64,000 nt of DNA from Phycisphaerales bacterium UBA7800 (GCA_002480565.1 DLCK01000035.1:62001-126000), one strand, 5' to 3'; positions 8,892-17,983 are shown, counted from the first letter of the stretch. Notes: generated from the letters alone by a model not told the origin. Program-made: numbers and translations.

Positions 8892-9761
8892 TCAGTGATG
8901 CGTATAGGCTTGGCGATAGTCGCGAGGCGTCATGCCAATGGTGCGTTTGAATAACCTTGAGAAGTAGTATGCGTCTTCATATCCCACTGTTTCCCCAACG
9001 AGTTTGATAGCAGATGTGGTTTGTGTCAGCAGTGTAGCTGCGCGGGTCATGCGTTGTTGAATGATATAGTGCATGGGACTGGTGCCGAAGTGTTGGCGGA
9101 AAAGTCTTGAGAAATGCGTGACGGACAGGTGACAGAAATCCGCCAACTCATCGAGTGTGATAGGTGTAGTGAGATTGCGATGGATGTGCTTGCGCAGTTC
9201 TGTGATATTGAGTTGCTCGTTGTGTTCCAGATGTCTTTGGCGGTTTGTCGATTCCAGTAAATGAATGATACGTCCCAGTAGTGCGCCAAGCATTTGCCCG
9301 GTAAGAATATCCTGGTTTTCCGGGATGTCCTGATGAATTTGCGCCAGACCCATGGATGCTGCCATGAGGTCTTCAAATTGTGCTTGAAGCTGTTGGTCGA
9401 ATCCCAGAAACGCAGCAGGTTTACCGAATTGTTGGATTGCAGCCATGTATTGTCTGGCGATCTTTCCACCAAAATGCACCCACATGATATCCCATGGATG
9501 CTCCAGGTCTGAGCCGTATGCATGTGATGAATTGGGGGTAAAGGTCAAAATTTGTCCTGCGGAGACATCTGCGCGTTGTGTTTTATTTTTCCCAAAACCT
9601 TTGCCGCCCAGTACCCAGATCAACAGATAGTCAGATGCGACTTTACGTGCCGCCCGGTGGTCTGGCTGCTGGGAAAAGTGTCCCATTGAGTGGACTTGTA
9701 ACAATTGCGCCAGTTCGGATGTCAGTTGGCTTGTATCAGGTGTCATGGCATGATTGTCCAT
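8892..9761 (-). CDS. AraC-family transcriptional regulator
   Basis: 289 residues. The N-terminal part is a cupin-like AraC ligand domain (VLGGKGFG, ADVSAGQILTFTPNSSHAYG, WDIMWVHFGG). The C-terminal ~100 residues hold two helix-turn-helix motifs (ITLDELADFCHLSVTHFSRLFR and IKLVGETVGYEDAYYFSRLFKR). Such architecture is common in regulators of sugar or small-molecule use. It is divergent from the PhyH-UROD-NHL run starting at 9846; the 84 bases between them should carry both promoters, so this run is the likely target. The inducer is unknown. Confidence 0.88.
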   Translation of the reverse strand: MDNHAMTPDTSQLTSELAQLLQVHSMGHFSQQPDHRAARKVASDYLLIWVLGGKGFGKNKTQRADVSAGQILTFTPNSSHAYGSDLEHPWDIMWVHFGGKIARQYMAAIQQFGKPAAFLGFDQQLQAQFEDLMAASMGLAQIHQDIPENQDILTGQMLGALLGRIIHLLESTNRQRHLEHNEQLNITELRKHIHRNLTTPITLDELADFCHLSVTHFSRLFRQHFGTSPMHYIIQQRMTRAATLLTQTTSAIKLVGETVGYEDAYYFSRLFKRTIGMTPRDYRQAYTHH

Positions 9762-9845
9762 TAATTTGGTCTGCTTGTCTATTGGTTTTGTTTATGAGAT
9801 GGCTAAAGTAACAACACCTCATGTAAACCACCTGGAGATTCCGCC

Positions 9846-10712
9846 ATGACACAGCAGACATTGACACAAATGCCCCTCACAAACGAGCAACTCAACCAGT
9901 GGGAGACGGATGGCTATCTAATCATTCCTTCGATGTTTGACGCTCAACAAATTGAATCACTCAAGCAGACGATGCAGGTCATTGCCGACAAGGGCGAAGA
10001 AGTACCCGGCTGGAAGCCACTGGTGGATGTAAATCAAACGGATACGGAAACGACACCGCTCGAAAACCTGGGTAGCGTCCTTAAGCGTTACCCGCGATAC
10101 ATTCATCCGCATCGCTACATTGATCTGGCCAAAGAGTTGATGCTTGATCCACGTGTGGGTGATGTGCTCAAGCAGATAGTCGGCCAGGAGACCGTCGCCT
10201 GTCAGAGTATGTATTACTACAAGCCCTGCGGTTCCAAAGGTCAGGCGTTGCATCAGGACAATTTGTATCTGCAAGTTGAACCCAATACCTGTTATGCCGC
10301 GTGGACAGCGATTGATCCGGTCATGCCTGAGAATGGCGGATTGTATGTGGTGCCCGGTTCACACAGGATGGAATTAAAGTGTCCGACGTTGGCGGATGAG
10401 TCAAAAAGTTTTACAACACACATGGTGGATGTGCCCAAAGGAATGAAAGCAATCCCGACGGTGATGCAGCCGGGTGATACGCTGTTTTTTAATGGCCAGA
10501 TTATTCATGGCTCAGGGATGAATCGTTCCAAGACACTTTGGCGTCGATCCTTCATATGTCACTACATGCCTGTTACAAGCAAATGTGTCAGTAAGTTTTA
10601 TTTTCCCATACTCGGCTTTGATGGCAGTGAACTGACCTATGAAGCCAGTCAAGCCGGAGGGCCATGCGGTCCTGAATTTGATGGCAAAATACCATCTACT
10701 TACAAGTATTAA
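9846..10712 (+). CDS. Phytanoyl-CoA dioxygenase (PhyH) family protein
   Basis: 288-residue predicted Fe(II)/2-oxoglutarate dioxygenase, second PhyH of the window. The facial triad is visible: H-x-D in ALHQDNLYLQ and the distal His in IIHGSGMNRS; ENGGLYVVPGSHR is the usual PhyH core turn and WRRSFICHYMP carries the Arg expected to hold 2-oxoglutarate. GGAG precedes the ATG. It starts a plus-strand run with a UROD-like gene (9-base gap) and an NHL-propeller gene, divergent from an AraC regulator. The enzyme class is well supported. The substrate is unknown; PhyH members oxidise substrates as different as acyl-CoA, phosphonates and ectoine. Confidence 0.88.
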   Translation: MTQQTLTQMPLTNEQLNQWETDGYLIIPSMFDAQQIESLKQTMQVIADKGEEVPGWKPLVDVNQTDTETTPLENLGSVLKRYPRYIHPHRYIDLAKELMLDPRVGDVLKQIVGQETVACQSMYYYKPCGSKGQALHQDNLYLQVEPNTCYAAWTAIDPVMPENGGLYVVPGSHRMELKCPTLADESKSFTTHMVDVPKGMKAIPTVMQPGDTLFFNGQIIHGSGMNRSKTLWRRSFICHYMPVTSKCVSKFYFPILGFDGSELTYEASQAGGPCGPEFDGKIPSTYKY

Positions 10713-10721
10713 AGGTTCAAT

Positions 10722-11861
10722 ATGACAACGTCCACGACTTTGACTCATCGCCAGCGATTCCTGAATACCATGCATTATCGTACGCCGGATCGCTATCCGC
10801 TTTACGATTTTAATTTCTGGGATGAGACGATTCCGATTTGGTACGATCAGGGATTGGATCGTAAATGGACACGTCGAAATATCCATGAACTTTTTGAACT
10901 CGATGCGAGTCTTGGTGGTGGAGATAATACATCCGTCAAGGATATTGGTAGCAATGTCGGACTGCTTCCTGCGTTTGAACATGAAGTGCTTCAAGACCTT
11001 GGCGATGAAGAAATCGTACGGCAAGGTGATGGCGCTTTGGTTCGACGCCACAAGCATCATGTTTCAATCCCGCCACATGTTGGACATACATTAGTGGACC
11101 GGCAGAGTTGGACTGAGCACTATCTGCCTAAGCTTGATCCTGATGATCCGGCACGTTTGCCTGCGGACTTTGCTGCGCGTGTTGCTATGCATACCCATCC
11201 CGATCGCGATTATGTCTTGACGGTCAATGCGGGCAGTCTCTTTGGCTGGCTGCGGGATTGGATGGGGATGGAGAATATTGCCCTGGTGCCCTATGACGAT
11301 TCGGCGTGGCTTGAGGAAATGGTGACCACGCTGGCGGATGTGACGGTGGCCGTGCTGACGAAAATCTTTGAATCCGGCATGCGACCTGACTGGTGCACCA
11401 TGTGGGAAGATATGTGTTACAACTCCGGCCCGTTACTTGGCCCGGATCATTTTAAGCAATACCTTGTGCCACATTACCGACGGATCACTGATATCTGCTA
11501 CAAGTATGGATGTGATGTGATCAGCGTGGACTGTGACGGGAAAATTGATGCATTGGTGCCGCATTGGCTCGATGCGGGTGTCAATTGCATGTTCCCTATT
11601 GAGATTGGAAACTGGGCGGACCCCGTTGATCTTCGCGAGCGATTTGGTAAAGAAATGTTGATGATGGGAGGCTTTGATAAACATATTCTCGCCCAGACAC
11701 CTGATGCGATTGATGCGGAAATATTGCGCCTGACGCCCTTGGTTGAATCCGGTGGCTACATCCCATTTTGCGATCATCGCGTCCCGCCGGATGTGCCTTT
11801 GGTTAATTATCAATATTACTGCAAACGTGCTGGTCAAGTCTGGGGTAAGCGCCTACAGTAA
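10722..11861 (+). CDS. UROD-superfamily protein
   Basis: 379-residue member of the uroporphyrinogen decarboxylase superfamily (opening HRQRFLNTMHYRTPDRYPLYD; LFGWLRDWMGMENI; MMGGFDKHIL; RVPPDVPLVNYQYY). At the position of the methyltransferase zinc motif it reads DCDG (ISVDCDGKID), so the canonical His is Asp and the canonical Cys is Asp; it is neither a heme-pathway UROD nor a standard MtaA-type zinc enzyme. AAAGG precedes the ATG. It lies 9 bases after a PhyH gene, mirroring the pair at 187-2049. The fold assignment is firm; I do not know the reaction. Confidence 0.82.
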   Translation: MTTSTTLTHRQRFLNTMHYRTPDRYPLYDFNFWDETIPIWYDQGLDRKWTRRNIHELFELDASLGGGDNTSVKDIGSNVGLLPAFEHEVLQDLGDEEIVRQGDGALVRRHKHHVSIPPHVGHTLVDRQSWTEHYLPKLDPDDPARLPADFAARVAMHTHPDRDYVLTVNAGSLFGWLRDWMGMENIALVPYDDSAWLEEMVTTLADVTVAVLTKIFESGMRPDWCTMWEDMCYNSGPLLGPDHFKQYLVPHYRRITDICYKYGCDVISVDCDGKIDALVPHWLDAGVNCMFPIEIGNWADPVDLRERFGKEMLMMGGFDKHILAQTPDAIDAEILRLTPLVESGGYIPFCDHRVPPDVPLVNYQYYCKRAGQVWGKRLQ

Positions 11862-11906
11862 TACTTAATTGACCTCATATTCCAAGACATATTTTGAAAG
11901 TAGACC

Positions 11907-12869
11907 ATGAGCGACACTCCCGCATTTGTTGCTGATTCCTATCACTGGCACGAACATTGGGCAACCCTTCCCGACACGCCGCAAGGCAAAGCAAACGGCC
12001 GTACGCATGGCGTGTGTGTGCGTGGCGATGGTGCGGTGGTGGTGTTCGCGCAAACTGTTGATGGACTGCTCACATATGATCCCGATGGCAAGCTGATCTC
12101 CGCGGTCGGCGGTGACCGTTGGCTTGGTGCACATGGTCTGACAAAGATCCTCGAAAACGGCACGGAGTATTTGTGGCTTTGCGACCAGGAGTCCGCGGAA
12201 GTGGCAAAGGTGACCATGGATGGGCAAACTGTCCAGAAGCTTCCCAAACCTGAGCATGCACTGTATCACGGTGATGATGCCAAACGCTATGTCCCGACAT
12301 GGGCGGCGCAACATCCGGTGACCGGCGAAATATGGGTTGCAGATGGTTACGGCGCATCACTGATTCACCGTTTTGACAGCATGGGCCAGCAGATGCAATC
12401 CTACGATGGTGCCGAAGGTGCTGGGCGGTTTGCCTGCCCGCATGGGATCAACTTCCGAATAGCAGATCAAGGCAAGGTCGAACTATTCATTACCGATCGA
12501 GGCAACAAGCGGATTGTCATCTATGACGACAATGCCAACCTGCTCCGTCAATCCAGCATTACGCATAGTCCGTGCTGTTTTGACTTCCTGCATAACTGGG
12601 TACTGGTTCCTGAACTGAGTACCGGCGCAAAAGTACTTGATGTCAATTCACTGGAATTATTAGGTGAAATCGGTGTCGCTCAATGGGCAGGCATAGCACC
12701 AGAATACAATCACAAAACCCCCGAAGGTTGGCCCAATCTTGCAGGGACACAACACGTCCATGCTGGCGCATTTAACAGTCCACATGGCGGTTGCTTTGCG
12801 CCCAATGGTGATATTTATATTGTCGAATGGATCGTCGGTGGCCGGATTACCAAGTTGCAAAGACAATAA
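11907..12869 (+). CDS. NHL-repeat six-bladed beta-propeller protein
   Basis: 320 residues with repeated NHL/SMP-30-like blades: PDGKLISAVGGDRWLGAHG, WVADGYGASLIHRFDSMG, FACPHGINF, LFITDRGNKRIVIYD, and a final PHGGCFAPNGDIYIVEW. The paired PHG motifs resemble peptidylglycine alpha-hydroxyglycine lyase-like propellers, but I cannot confirm lyase activity. No signal peptide is evident, so it is probably cytoplasmic. It is the third gene of the PhyH-UROD run (45-base gap) and convergent with the next UROD gene 15 bases away. A lactonase or lyase acting on the product of the PhyH enzyme is one possibility, by context only. Confidence 0.72.
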   Translation: MSDTPAFVADSYHWHEHWATLPDTPQGKANGRTHGVCVRGDGAVVVFAQTVDGLLTYDPDGKLISAVGGDRWLGAHGLTKILENGTEYLWLCDQESAEVAKVTMDGQTVQKLPKPEHALYHGDDAKRYVPTWAAQHPVTGEIWVADGYGASLIHRFDSMGQQMQSYDGAEGAGRFACPHGINFRIADQGKVELFITDRGNKRIVIYDDNANLLRQSSITHSPCCFDFLHNWVLVPELSTGAKVLDVNSLELLGEIGVAQWAGIAPEYNHKTPEGWPNLAGTQHVHAGAFNSPHGGCFAPNGDIYIVEWIVGGRITKLQRQ

Positions 12870-12884
12870 GTTTTATCACGTATT

Positions 12885-13928
12885 TCACAACAATCCATAT
12901 TCATGAATCGTCTCATACATGGCGACAATATTCTCCGTCGGACTCACCGGCTGGATGTTGTGACAGGGTGAGCATATCCATCGCGTGCTTGAATAGATGT
13001 CGATGGACTCTTTGACTTCATCAATCACCTCCTGCACTGTGCCGAAGGGGAGAGTGTCTTGATTGTCGATTGACCCATGGAAGATGATGTCTTTGCCAAA
13101 GTCACGCACGAGACCTTCGCGTTCCATGCCCGGGCATTTCCATTGGATAGGATTAAGCAGTTCAATGCCCACTTTGTCAATCAGGTCCGGCAGGAAAATT
13201 CTCGCTGCACCATCGGTGTGATACATGATGTGGATGCCATAACTGCGAGCAAGGTTTGCCATCTTGATTTGATTGGGCAGCAGGAACCGCCGATAGGTTT
13301 CCAGTCCCATGAGTGGCCCGGTCTGTGAGCCAAGGTCTTCAGCAATGTAGGTCACATCGACGAGTCCTTTGCCTGCTTCATAGAGTCTGAGGTTGTACTC
13401 AAAGTGAAACTCAAAAAGATGTGTGAGAATCGCATCCGCTATTTCAGGCTCAAGCAGCAGGTCTTCAAATCCCAATTCCAAGCCACGTAAATTTGCATAG
13501 ATCAAAAACGGCTCAAAACCACCGACACATGTCGGATATTCACTGTTGTACGATTCAAGAGCACTGCGGACTTTGGAAAAATCAAAGTCGTCAGCACTGG
13601 GCCAATCGTAGGCTTCGATCTCTGCGACGGTGGTCATGTGCGCCAGGGGATGTGTTGATGCTTCGCGGTATGAGCCTGTCCCGTAGTCCACGGTTCGATA
13701 GGTCACACCCCAGATATCTGTGTCTTGTGGCAGGTCGTTGATCCGATTGGCGTTGGCACCTTTGCGTTTATCAATGTGAAGTTGTCGCCAGACTTCGTTT
13801 TCGTCTTTGCAGCACAGGTCAGTGACTAATCGCTGGGTTACTTCACCGGTGGACTGATAATCCGTGGGGATGCGGTCAGGCGTCTGCTTGTTGAACAGGG
13901 CGTGCCAACGTTCTCGGGGCGTCATCAT
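12885..13928 (-). CDS. UROD-superfamily protein
   Basis: 347 residues, UROD superfamily (opening TPRERWHALFNKQTPDRIPTD; FEPFLIYANLRGLE; LLNPIQWKCPGM; IIFHGSIDNQDTLPFG; CSPCHNIQPVSPTEN). The metal-site region reads HTDG (IMYHTDGAARI), keeping His but with Asp in place of Cys, a pattern common in the large uncharacterised UROD group of environmental bacteria. Two ATGs are adjacent (13928 and 13925); either could be used. It lies 6 bases after the PhyH gene on the same strand, the third PhyH/UROD pair in the window but in opposite gene order relation to the others only by strand. Function beyond family is unknown. Confidence 0.82.
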   Translation of the reverse strand: MMTPRERWHALFNKQTPDRIPTDYQSTGEVTQRLVTDLCCKDENEVWRQLHIDKRKGANANRINDLPQDTDIWGVTYRTVDYGTGSYREASTHPLAHMTTVAEIEAYDWPSADDFDFSKVRSALESYNSEYPTCVGGFEPFLIYANLRGLELGFEDLLLEPEIADAILTHLFEFHFEYNLRLYEAGKGLVDVTYIAEDLGSQTGPLMGLETYRRFLLPNQIKMANLARSYGIHIMYHTDGAARIFLPDLIDKVGIELLNPIQWKCPGMEREGLVRDFGKDIIFHGSIDNQDTLPFGTVQEVIDEVKESIDIYSSTRWICSPCHNIQPVSPTENIVAMYETIHEYGLL

Positions 13929-13934
13929 TTGGGG

Positions 13935-14837
13935 TTACCTTTGAGTTGGAGCAAGTTTTTCGACTTGCCATGGTTTTGGAGTGTCGGACATAGGGCTGTG
14001 TCCGATGGGTTTGTCGCCGATCCATCGTTCATCGACGGGATCAGCAGCAGGTTGGAATCGTGTGTCGCAACTGATGCGCCAGCGGTTGGTGGTATTGGTG
14101 GTGGATGCGTGCATGGCATGCATTCCAAAGAGGATGACATCACCGGGTTCAAACGTTGTGGTTTGCCATTGCCCGCCATAGGTCTCGGAAATTTTCAGCA
14201 GGTCCGTGGTGAAGTGTCCCGCGGTTTTATCACGATCCACATCACTCTTGCCATAGGTTTGACGAAGTTTTTCAAATGCAGGCAGGTTATGTGATCCGAC
14301 TAACATGGCCAGCGTCCCTTGCTCGGGAGTCAGTTTCCCAAAGGGCGTCCAGATGGTGTGCAATCGTTCTGACCCGCGTCCCATGTAGACAAAGTCATAG
14401 TGTGCTGCTGTGCCAGCGTTGTGTCCGACCGCGCGCAGCCACTTGTAGTCAAAGGTCAGTGAGGGTTCGTCAAAATACCGGTCAAAAAAATCATGGACGC
14501 ATTTGCCATCCAGTACCGCGCGAACATCCGGATGATGCGTGATGTCTTTGAGCCCCATCATTTGCGGCGGCTTGGTATCACCATTGATGATTGCATCGGT
14601 CATGGGCTGAGTTGTATCGACGCATTGGGTTTGCTCGTGCATGTGTTGAATGATCGTTTGTCGTGCTTTGAGTACGACTTTGGGATCGTGGAGTTGCCTG
14701 ATCAGCAGGTAGCCGTCTTCTGCCATGCGATCGCGCATTGCCTGCCCGTCTCTAAGCAGTGCATTGCAGTCGCGCAGATTCGTTCCCAATTGTGGTGAAC
14801 CAAGCTCTACTTGTGTTTGTCCGAAGGTGACTTTCAT
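13935..14837 (-). CDS. Phytanoyl-CoA dioxygenase (PhyH) family protein
   Basis: 300-residue PhyH-type dioxygenase. The H-x-D pair is in AAHYDFVYMGRG and a distal His lies in FGMHAMHASTTN, followed by NRWRISCDTRFQP with the Arg for 2-oxoglutarate. TLAMLVGSHNL is the family's usual turn. The start has AAGGAACC just upstream. It is the first gene of a two-gene run with a UROD-like gene and is divergent from the AraC gene beginning at 14962, which is its probable regulator. It is clearly diverged from the other two PhyH proteins here (different spacing around the triad), so the three probably act on different substrates. Confidence 0.85.
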   Translation of the reverse strand: MKVTFGQTQVELGSPQLGTNLRDCNALLRDGQAMRDRMAEDGYLLIRQLHDPKVVLKARQTIIQHMHEQTQCVDTTQPMTDAIINGDTKPPQMMGLKDITHHPDVRAVLDGKCVHDFFDRYFDEPSLTFDYKWLRAVGHNAGTAAHYDFVYMGRGSERLHTIWTPFGKLTPEQGTLAMLVGSHNLPAFEKLRQTYGKSDVDRDKTAGHFTTDLLKISETYGGQWQTTTFEPGDVILFGMHAMHASTTNTTNRWRISCDTRFQPAADPVDERWIGDKPIGHSPMSDTPKPWQVEKLAPTQR

Positions 14838-14961
14838 TGCGGGTTCCTTGTGGTTTGAGTATGAGCAGTTATGAGGTTGTGAGATTGTTGCTTGTTAAAC
14901 TTGATTTGAACATGGGTGAAGTGGACAATGGCTTGTATCTTTTGGAATTGAAAGGTCAGCT

Positions 14962-15819
14962 GTGCCAAAGCCACCGAATAAATCGTTCTTTCGCGCCAGA
15001 CATAATCAAAATACGGAGATTGGCAGTATTTCTTTAGCCGGATACCTGCCCGATTCCCGCGGGACGGGGCATGATAAGATGCGTGTTTTGGGGCATTATG
15101 CAGTGGTGCTCATGCTTAATGGGTCAGGGCGTTATTCCGACGAATTGGGAATGGATTGCTCGGTTGGACCAGGGGATTTACTGCTGATTTTCCCCGACCT
15201 TGCACATCGCTATGGGCCCGGTGTTGATGAGACATGGAGTGAAATCAACATGGTATTCAATGGCCCGGTTTTTGAGCTATGGGATCAACGCAACATCTTT
15301 GACCGATCGCGCCCGGTGATACATTTGCAGCCTTTGGACTATTGGGCCAAGCGGTTTGAGTCGATTCTTGGTGCGCCCAATCAAGTTGGTCATGCGCCAG
15401 CCTTGTTGGAAGTCTGTCGATTGCAGGAAGTGCTTGCCGAGATATTTACCACCACGTTTGAGCATGGTGATGCGACGGATCTTGCGGATGGCCAGTGGTT
15501 GGATCGCGCTTGTACACTTTTGGAAACAGATCTTGCCAATAAGCGACATCCCTGGGAAGTTGCTAACCAACTCAATCTGCCTTACGAACAGTTCCGTAAA
15601 CGCTTCACCAAACGGATGGGGATCGCGCCTGCCAGGTTTCGTAACAATCGCATTGTCGATCGCGCCTGTGAGATGATGCAGGACGGGATGCTTAGTGACA
15701 AACAGATTGCACTGAGTCTTGGTTTCTGTGATGAGTTTTATTTTTCCAAACGATTTAAACAAGTCGTCGGTTGTACGCCAACTGTCTTTCGCCAGCGGTT
15801 ACCTCGTGTGGGTTTGTGA
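14962..15819 (+). CDS. AraC-family transcriptional regulator (GTG start)
   Basis: 285 residues. An N-terminal cupin-like sensor (VLGHYAVVLMLNGSGRYSDE, VGPGDLLLIFPDLAHRYGPG) precedes a C-terminal AraC DNA-binding domain (HPWEVANQLNLPYEQFRKRFTK; SDKQIALSLGFCDEFYFSKRFK). The start is a GTG at 14962 with AAAGG seven bases upstream. It is divergent from the PhyH-UROD pair (124 bases between starts) and convergent with the FAD oxidoreductase gene 7 bases downstream. Likely activator of the PhyH-UROD pair. Confidence 0.87.
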   Translation: MPKPPNKSFFRARHNQNTEIGSISLAGYLPDSRGTGHDKMRVLGHYAVVLMLNGSGRYSDELGMDCSVGPGDLLLIFPDLAHRYGPGVDETWSEINMVFNGPVFELWDQRNIFDRSRPVIHLQPLDYWAKRFESILGAPNQVGHAPALLEVCRLQEVLAEIFTTTFEHGDATDLADGQWLDRACTLLETDLANKRHPWEVANQLNLPYEQFRKRFTKRMGIAPARFRNNRIVDRACEMMQDGMLSDKQIALSLGFCDEFYFSKRFKQVVGCTPTVFRQRLPRVGL

Positions 15820-15826
15820 GTGACGA

Positions 15827-17089
15827 TTAGCTTGTGACTGTCGAGCCATTTTCCAGAAGTCGGCGATCCAGCAAACCGCCGGTGTCGATGAGTATTTTCT
15901 TGAGCTTTTCAAGGGGTACGGTGTGATCCACAATTTTGTCTTTGACCAGCAATGCAGCAGCAACGCCGCAGGCTTCGCCACTGACTGCGCAGGTGGGGAT
16001 GGCGCGCGTCACATCCACGACGCTGTGATCCGCACTGATACATCGGCCTGCCACAAAAAGATTGCCGACTTCTTCGGATTGCAGGCTGCGAAGTGGGATG
16101 GGATACACCGGCCCGCGCCTGCGCCAGTCTCCGGTGAGTCCGACGCAATCCTCAAGCCATGTGTGCATGTGGTGTTCGCCCAGTGAAAAATTGTTGAGCA
16201 ATCGCCGTGTCACGCGGAAGTCGGGAATAGAGGTCAAGCCAAACGGGTAGATGCTGTCCTCGGGGTTTTTTTGGCGTTTTTCTTCGAATTTTTCACGGAT
16301 GATCTTGCGTGATTCGAGGGTCTGTTTTGTGACATCGCGATGGTCAATGCCATTGAAAAATGGGCCGACTGCTTTGTTGCCCTGGAAGTGTTCCTTGTCG
16401 TAGGTGTTGGACCATGGGACATTACGCAATTCGCCGTTGTAGATTTCGTAATGCCAACCTGCCAGGACATTATTGGGGCTATTCTCCGTTTTGCAGTTGG
16501 AAAATGCACAGACATCCGCATCACCACTACAGTCGATAAACTGCTTGGCTTCGATAGCCAGACGACCACTTTTATTTTCGACGATCAGATGCGTGAGCGT
16601 GTCGCCTTGGCGAATGGTTTGGCAGACCACCGTGTCATACATGATGGTGATGCCTGCGTCGGTGATGACTTCTTCCATGGCAAGTTGGAAGGCATAGGGA
16701 TTAAACGATGTCATGAAACGCTTACGAGACCGTACTGCGGTGAGTTCTTCGTTTTCTTTGTCTGTTAACCAGCAATCAGGTGTCGGCGTGAAACGTGCTT
16801 TGGGTAGGGGTTCTTTGATTTCTGCGACGGAAAGGTGCAGCAGTTCTTCGCAGATACCTCCCATGACTTGCTTGCCGTTGCCATCACAAATGGGCAGGTA
16901 CATGATGACATTGCCAAGAGTGGCTAAGCCCCCAAGTCCAAATTGTTTTTCAATCAGGACGACGTTGACACCTTGACGTGCAGCCGCCAGTGCCGCAGCG
17001 ACACCAGCGATCCCGCCGCCGATGACAGCGACATCGAAGTTTGAATCGATTGGGATTTGACGTTGAGGTTCGGTAATAAAAGCGGACAT
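15827..17089 (-). CDS. FAD-dependent oxidoreductase (FAD_oxidored family)
   Basis: 420-residue flavoprotein with an N-terminal dinucleotide-binding fold (VAVIGGGIAGVAAALAAARQ then VLIEKQFGLGG), a mid-protein FIDCSGDADVCAFS and a C-terminal NLFVAGRCISADHSVVDV segment, as in the FAD-dependent oxidoreductases often found in planctomycete catabolic clusters. I start at 17089: GGAG lies eight bases upstream, and the open frame further up overlaps the regulator gene without a ribosome site. Its ribosome site lies inside the last codons of the IclR gene, two bases from its stop, so the two are one transcript. The substrate is unknown. Confidence 0.85.
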   Translation of the reverse strand: MSAFITEPQRQIPIDSNFDVAVIGGGIAGVAAALAAARQGVNVVLIEKQFGLGGLATLGNVIMYLPICDGNGKQVMGGICEELLHLSVAEIKEPLPKARFTPTPDCWLTDKENEELTAVRSRKRFMTSFNPYAFQLAMEEVITDAGITIMYDTVVCQTIRQGDTLTHLIVENKSGRLAIEAKQFIDCSGDADVCAFSNCKTENSPNNVLAGWHYEIYNGELRNVPWSNTYDKEHFQGNKAVGPFFNGIDHRDVTKQTLESRKIIREKFEEKRQKNPEDSIYPFGLTSIPDFRVTRRLLNNFSLGEHHMHTWLEDCVGLTGDWRRRGPVYPIPLRSLQSEEVGNLFVAGRCISADHSVVDVTRAIPTCAVSGEACGVAAALLVKDKIVDHTVPLEKLKKILIDTGGLLDRRLLENGSTVTS

Positions 17090-17091
17090 GT

Positions 17092-17853
17092 TTACGCTCC
17101 CTGCAATCGGTCGGTAATCCTTTGTCCGGCCGAGCATGCGATCGATTTAAGCGTTTTGATTTTCTCGCGCATTCCTTTGCGCTGAGTTTGATTCCATTGG
17201 ACAGTAAGTGCAGCCATGAGGGTGCCGCCGCCGCCGATGATGGGCAGGCCGAGTCTGAGTTTGAGCGGGTCATGCTCCGGGATCAGGACACAGCCGTCTT
17301 TGCGTGTCTTGGCCATGAGCTTTTCATAATTCTCCCAGTCCCCCCAGACCAGTTGGCCATAGCTTTGATAGGGATAAGTCTGCATGTACTGATCGCGTAT
17401 TTCATCAGTCCAGTAGGCCATATGAACAGCTGAGCCGGCGGAGAGATAGGGGGGGAGAATGTAGTTGGCTTGTCGCTGAAGTTGTTTTGGGTTTTTGGCA
17501 TCAATGATCGTTTTGACTGCGATCTGGTTGCCGACATATTCCGAATAAAACAGGCCAGAACCGAGCAGTTGCTTTTGGAGTTTGAACATCTCTTCATGCA
17601 CGATGCTGTAGTAGCGATCCTGATTTTCATTTGTGAGTAAGTGGATAAGTTTGTCACCAATCACGTAACGGGCAGGGCTTTCGAGTCGTTGCACAAAACC
17701 ACTGTCGGCCAAAGTTTGAACCAGGTGATACGTCGCAGCACTGGAGCAATCGATGACCTGTGCCAACTCCTTGAGATTGACACCTTCCCGCCGAGCCGAG
17801 ATGGCTTCGATGAGTAAAAGACCGCGTTGAAGGGATTGGACTGGCTTAAACAT
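17092..17853 (-). CDS. IclR-family transcriptional regulator
   Basis: 253 residues. An N-terminal winged helix (VQSLQRGLLLIEAISARREG, LKELAQVIDCSSAATYHLVQTL, SPARYVIGDKLIHL) precedes a C-terminal IclR-type effector domain (about 75-250). It is the promoter-proximal gene of a two-gene run with the FAD oxidoreductase. A TTA-TTAAC / GTTAA-TAA dyad overlaps its start codon (17853-17876), consistent with self-repression. The ligand is unknown. Confidence 0.88.
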   Translation of the reverse strand: MFKPVQSLQRGLLLIEAISARREGVNLKELAQVIDCSSAATYHLVQTLADSGFVQRLESPARYVIGDKLIHLLTNENQDRYYSIVHEEMFKLQKQLLGSGLFYSEYVGNQIAVKTIIDAKNPKQLQRQANYILPPYLSAGSAVHMAYWTDEIRDQYMQTYPYQSYGQLVWGDWENYEKLMAKTRKDGCVLIPEHDPLKLRLGLPIIGGGGTLMAALTVQWNQTQRKGMREKIKTLKSIACSAGQRITDRLQGA

Positions 17854-17876
17854 TAATTAACTATAGGTTAAAATAA
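17853..17876. promoter_or_regulatory. Dyad at IclR start, candidate operator
   Basis: TTAATTAAC, then TATAG, then GTTAAAATAA: an imperfect inverted repeat touching the IclR start codon, in a very AT-rich stretch that continues to 17900. IclR proteins commonly bind palindromes at their own promoters. AT-richness alone could produce this by chance. Confidence 0.35.
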
Positions 17877-17931
17877 ATTAACTGATACATAATTATAGCT
17901 TCCAAGAGGATTAAGTCAATGATCTTGGGGG

Positions 17932-17980
17932 GTAGGGAGTAGGGAGTAGGGAGTAGGGAGTAGGGAGTAGGGAGTTGGGA
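17932..17980. repeat. Seven-unit tandem GTAGGGA repeat
   Basis: Six perfect copies of the 7-mer GTAGGGA followed by one copy with a single change (GTTGGGA). A related GAGTAGGGAGTAGG stretch occurs at about 22795-22808. It is intergenic, between the IclR promoter and the inverted-repeat element at 17984. Slipped-strand copy-number variation between strains would be expected. Confidence 0.9.
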
Positions 17981-17983
17981 CAT

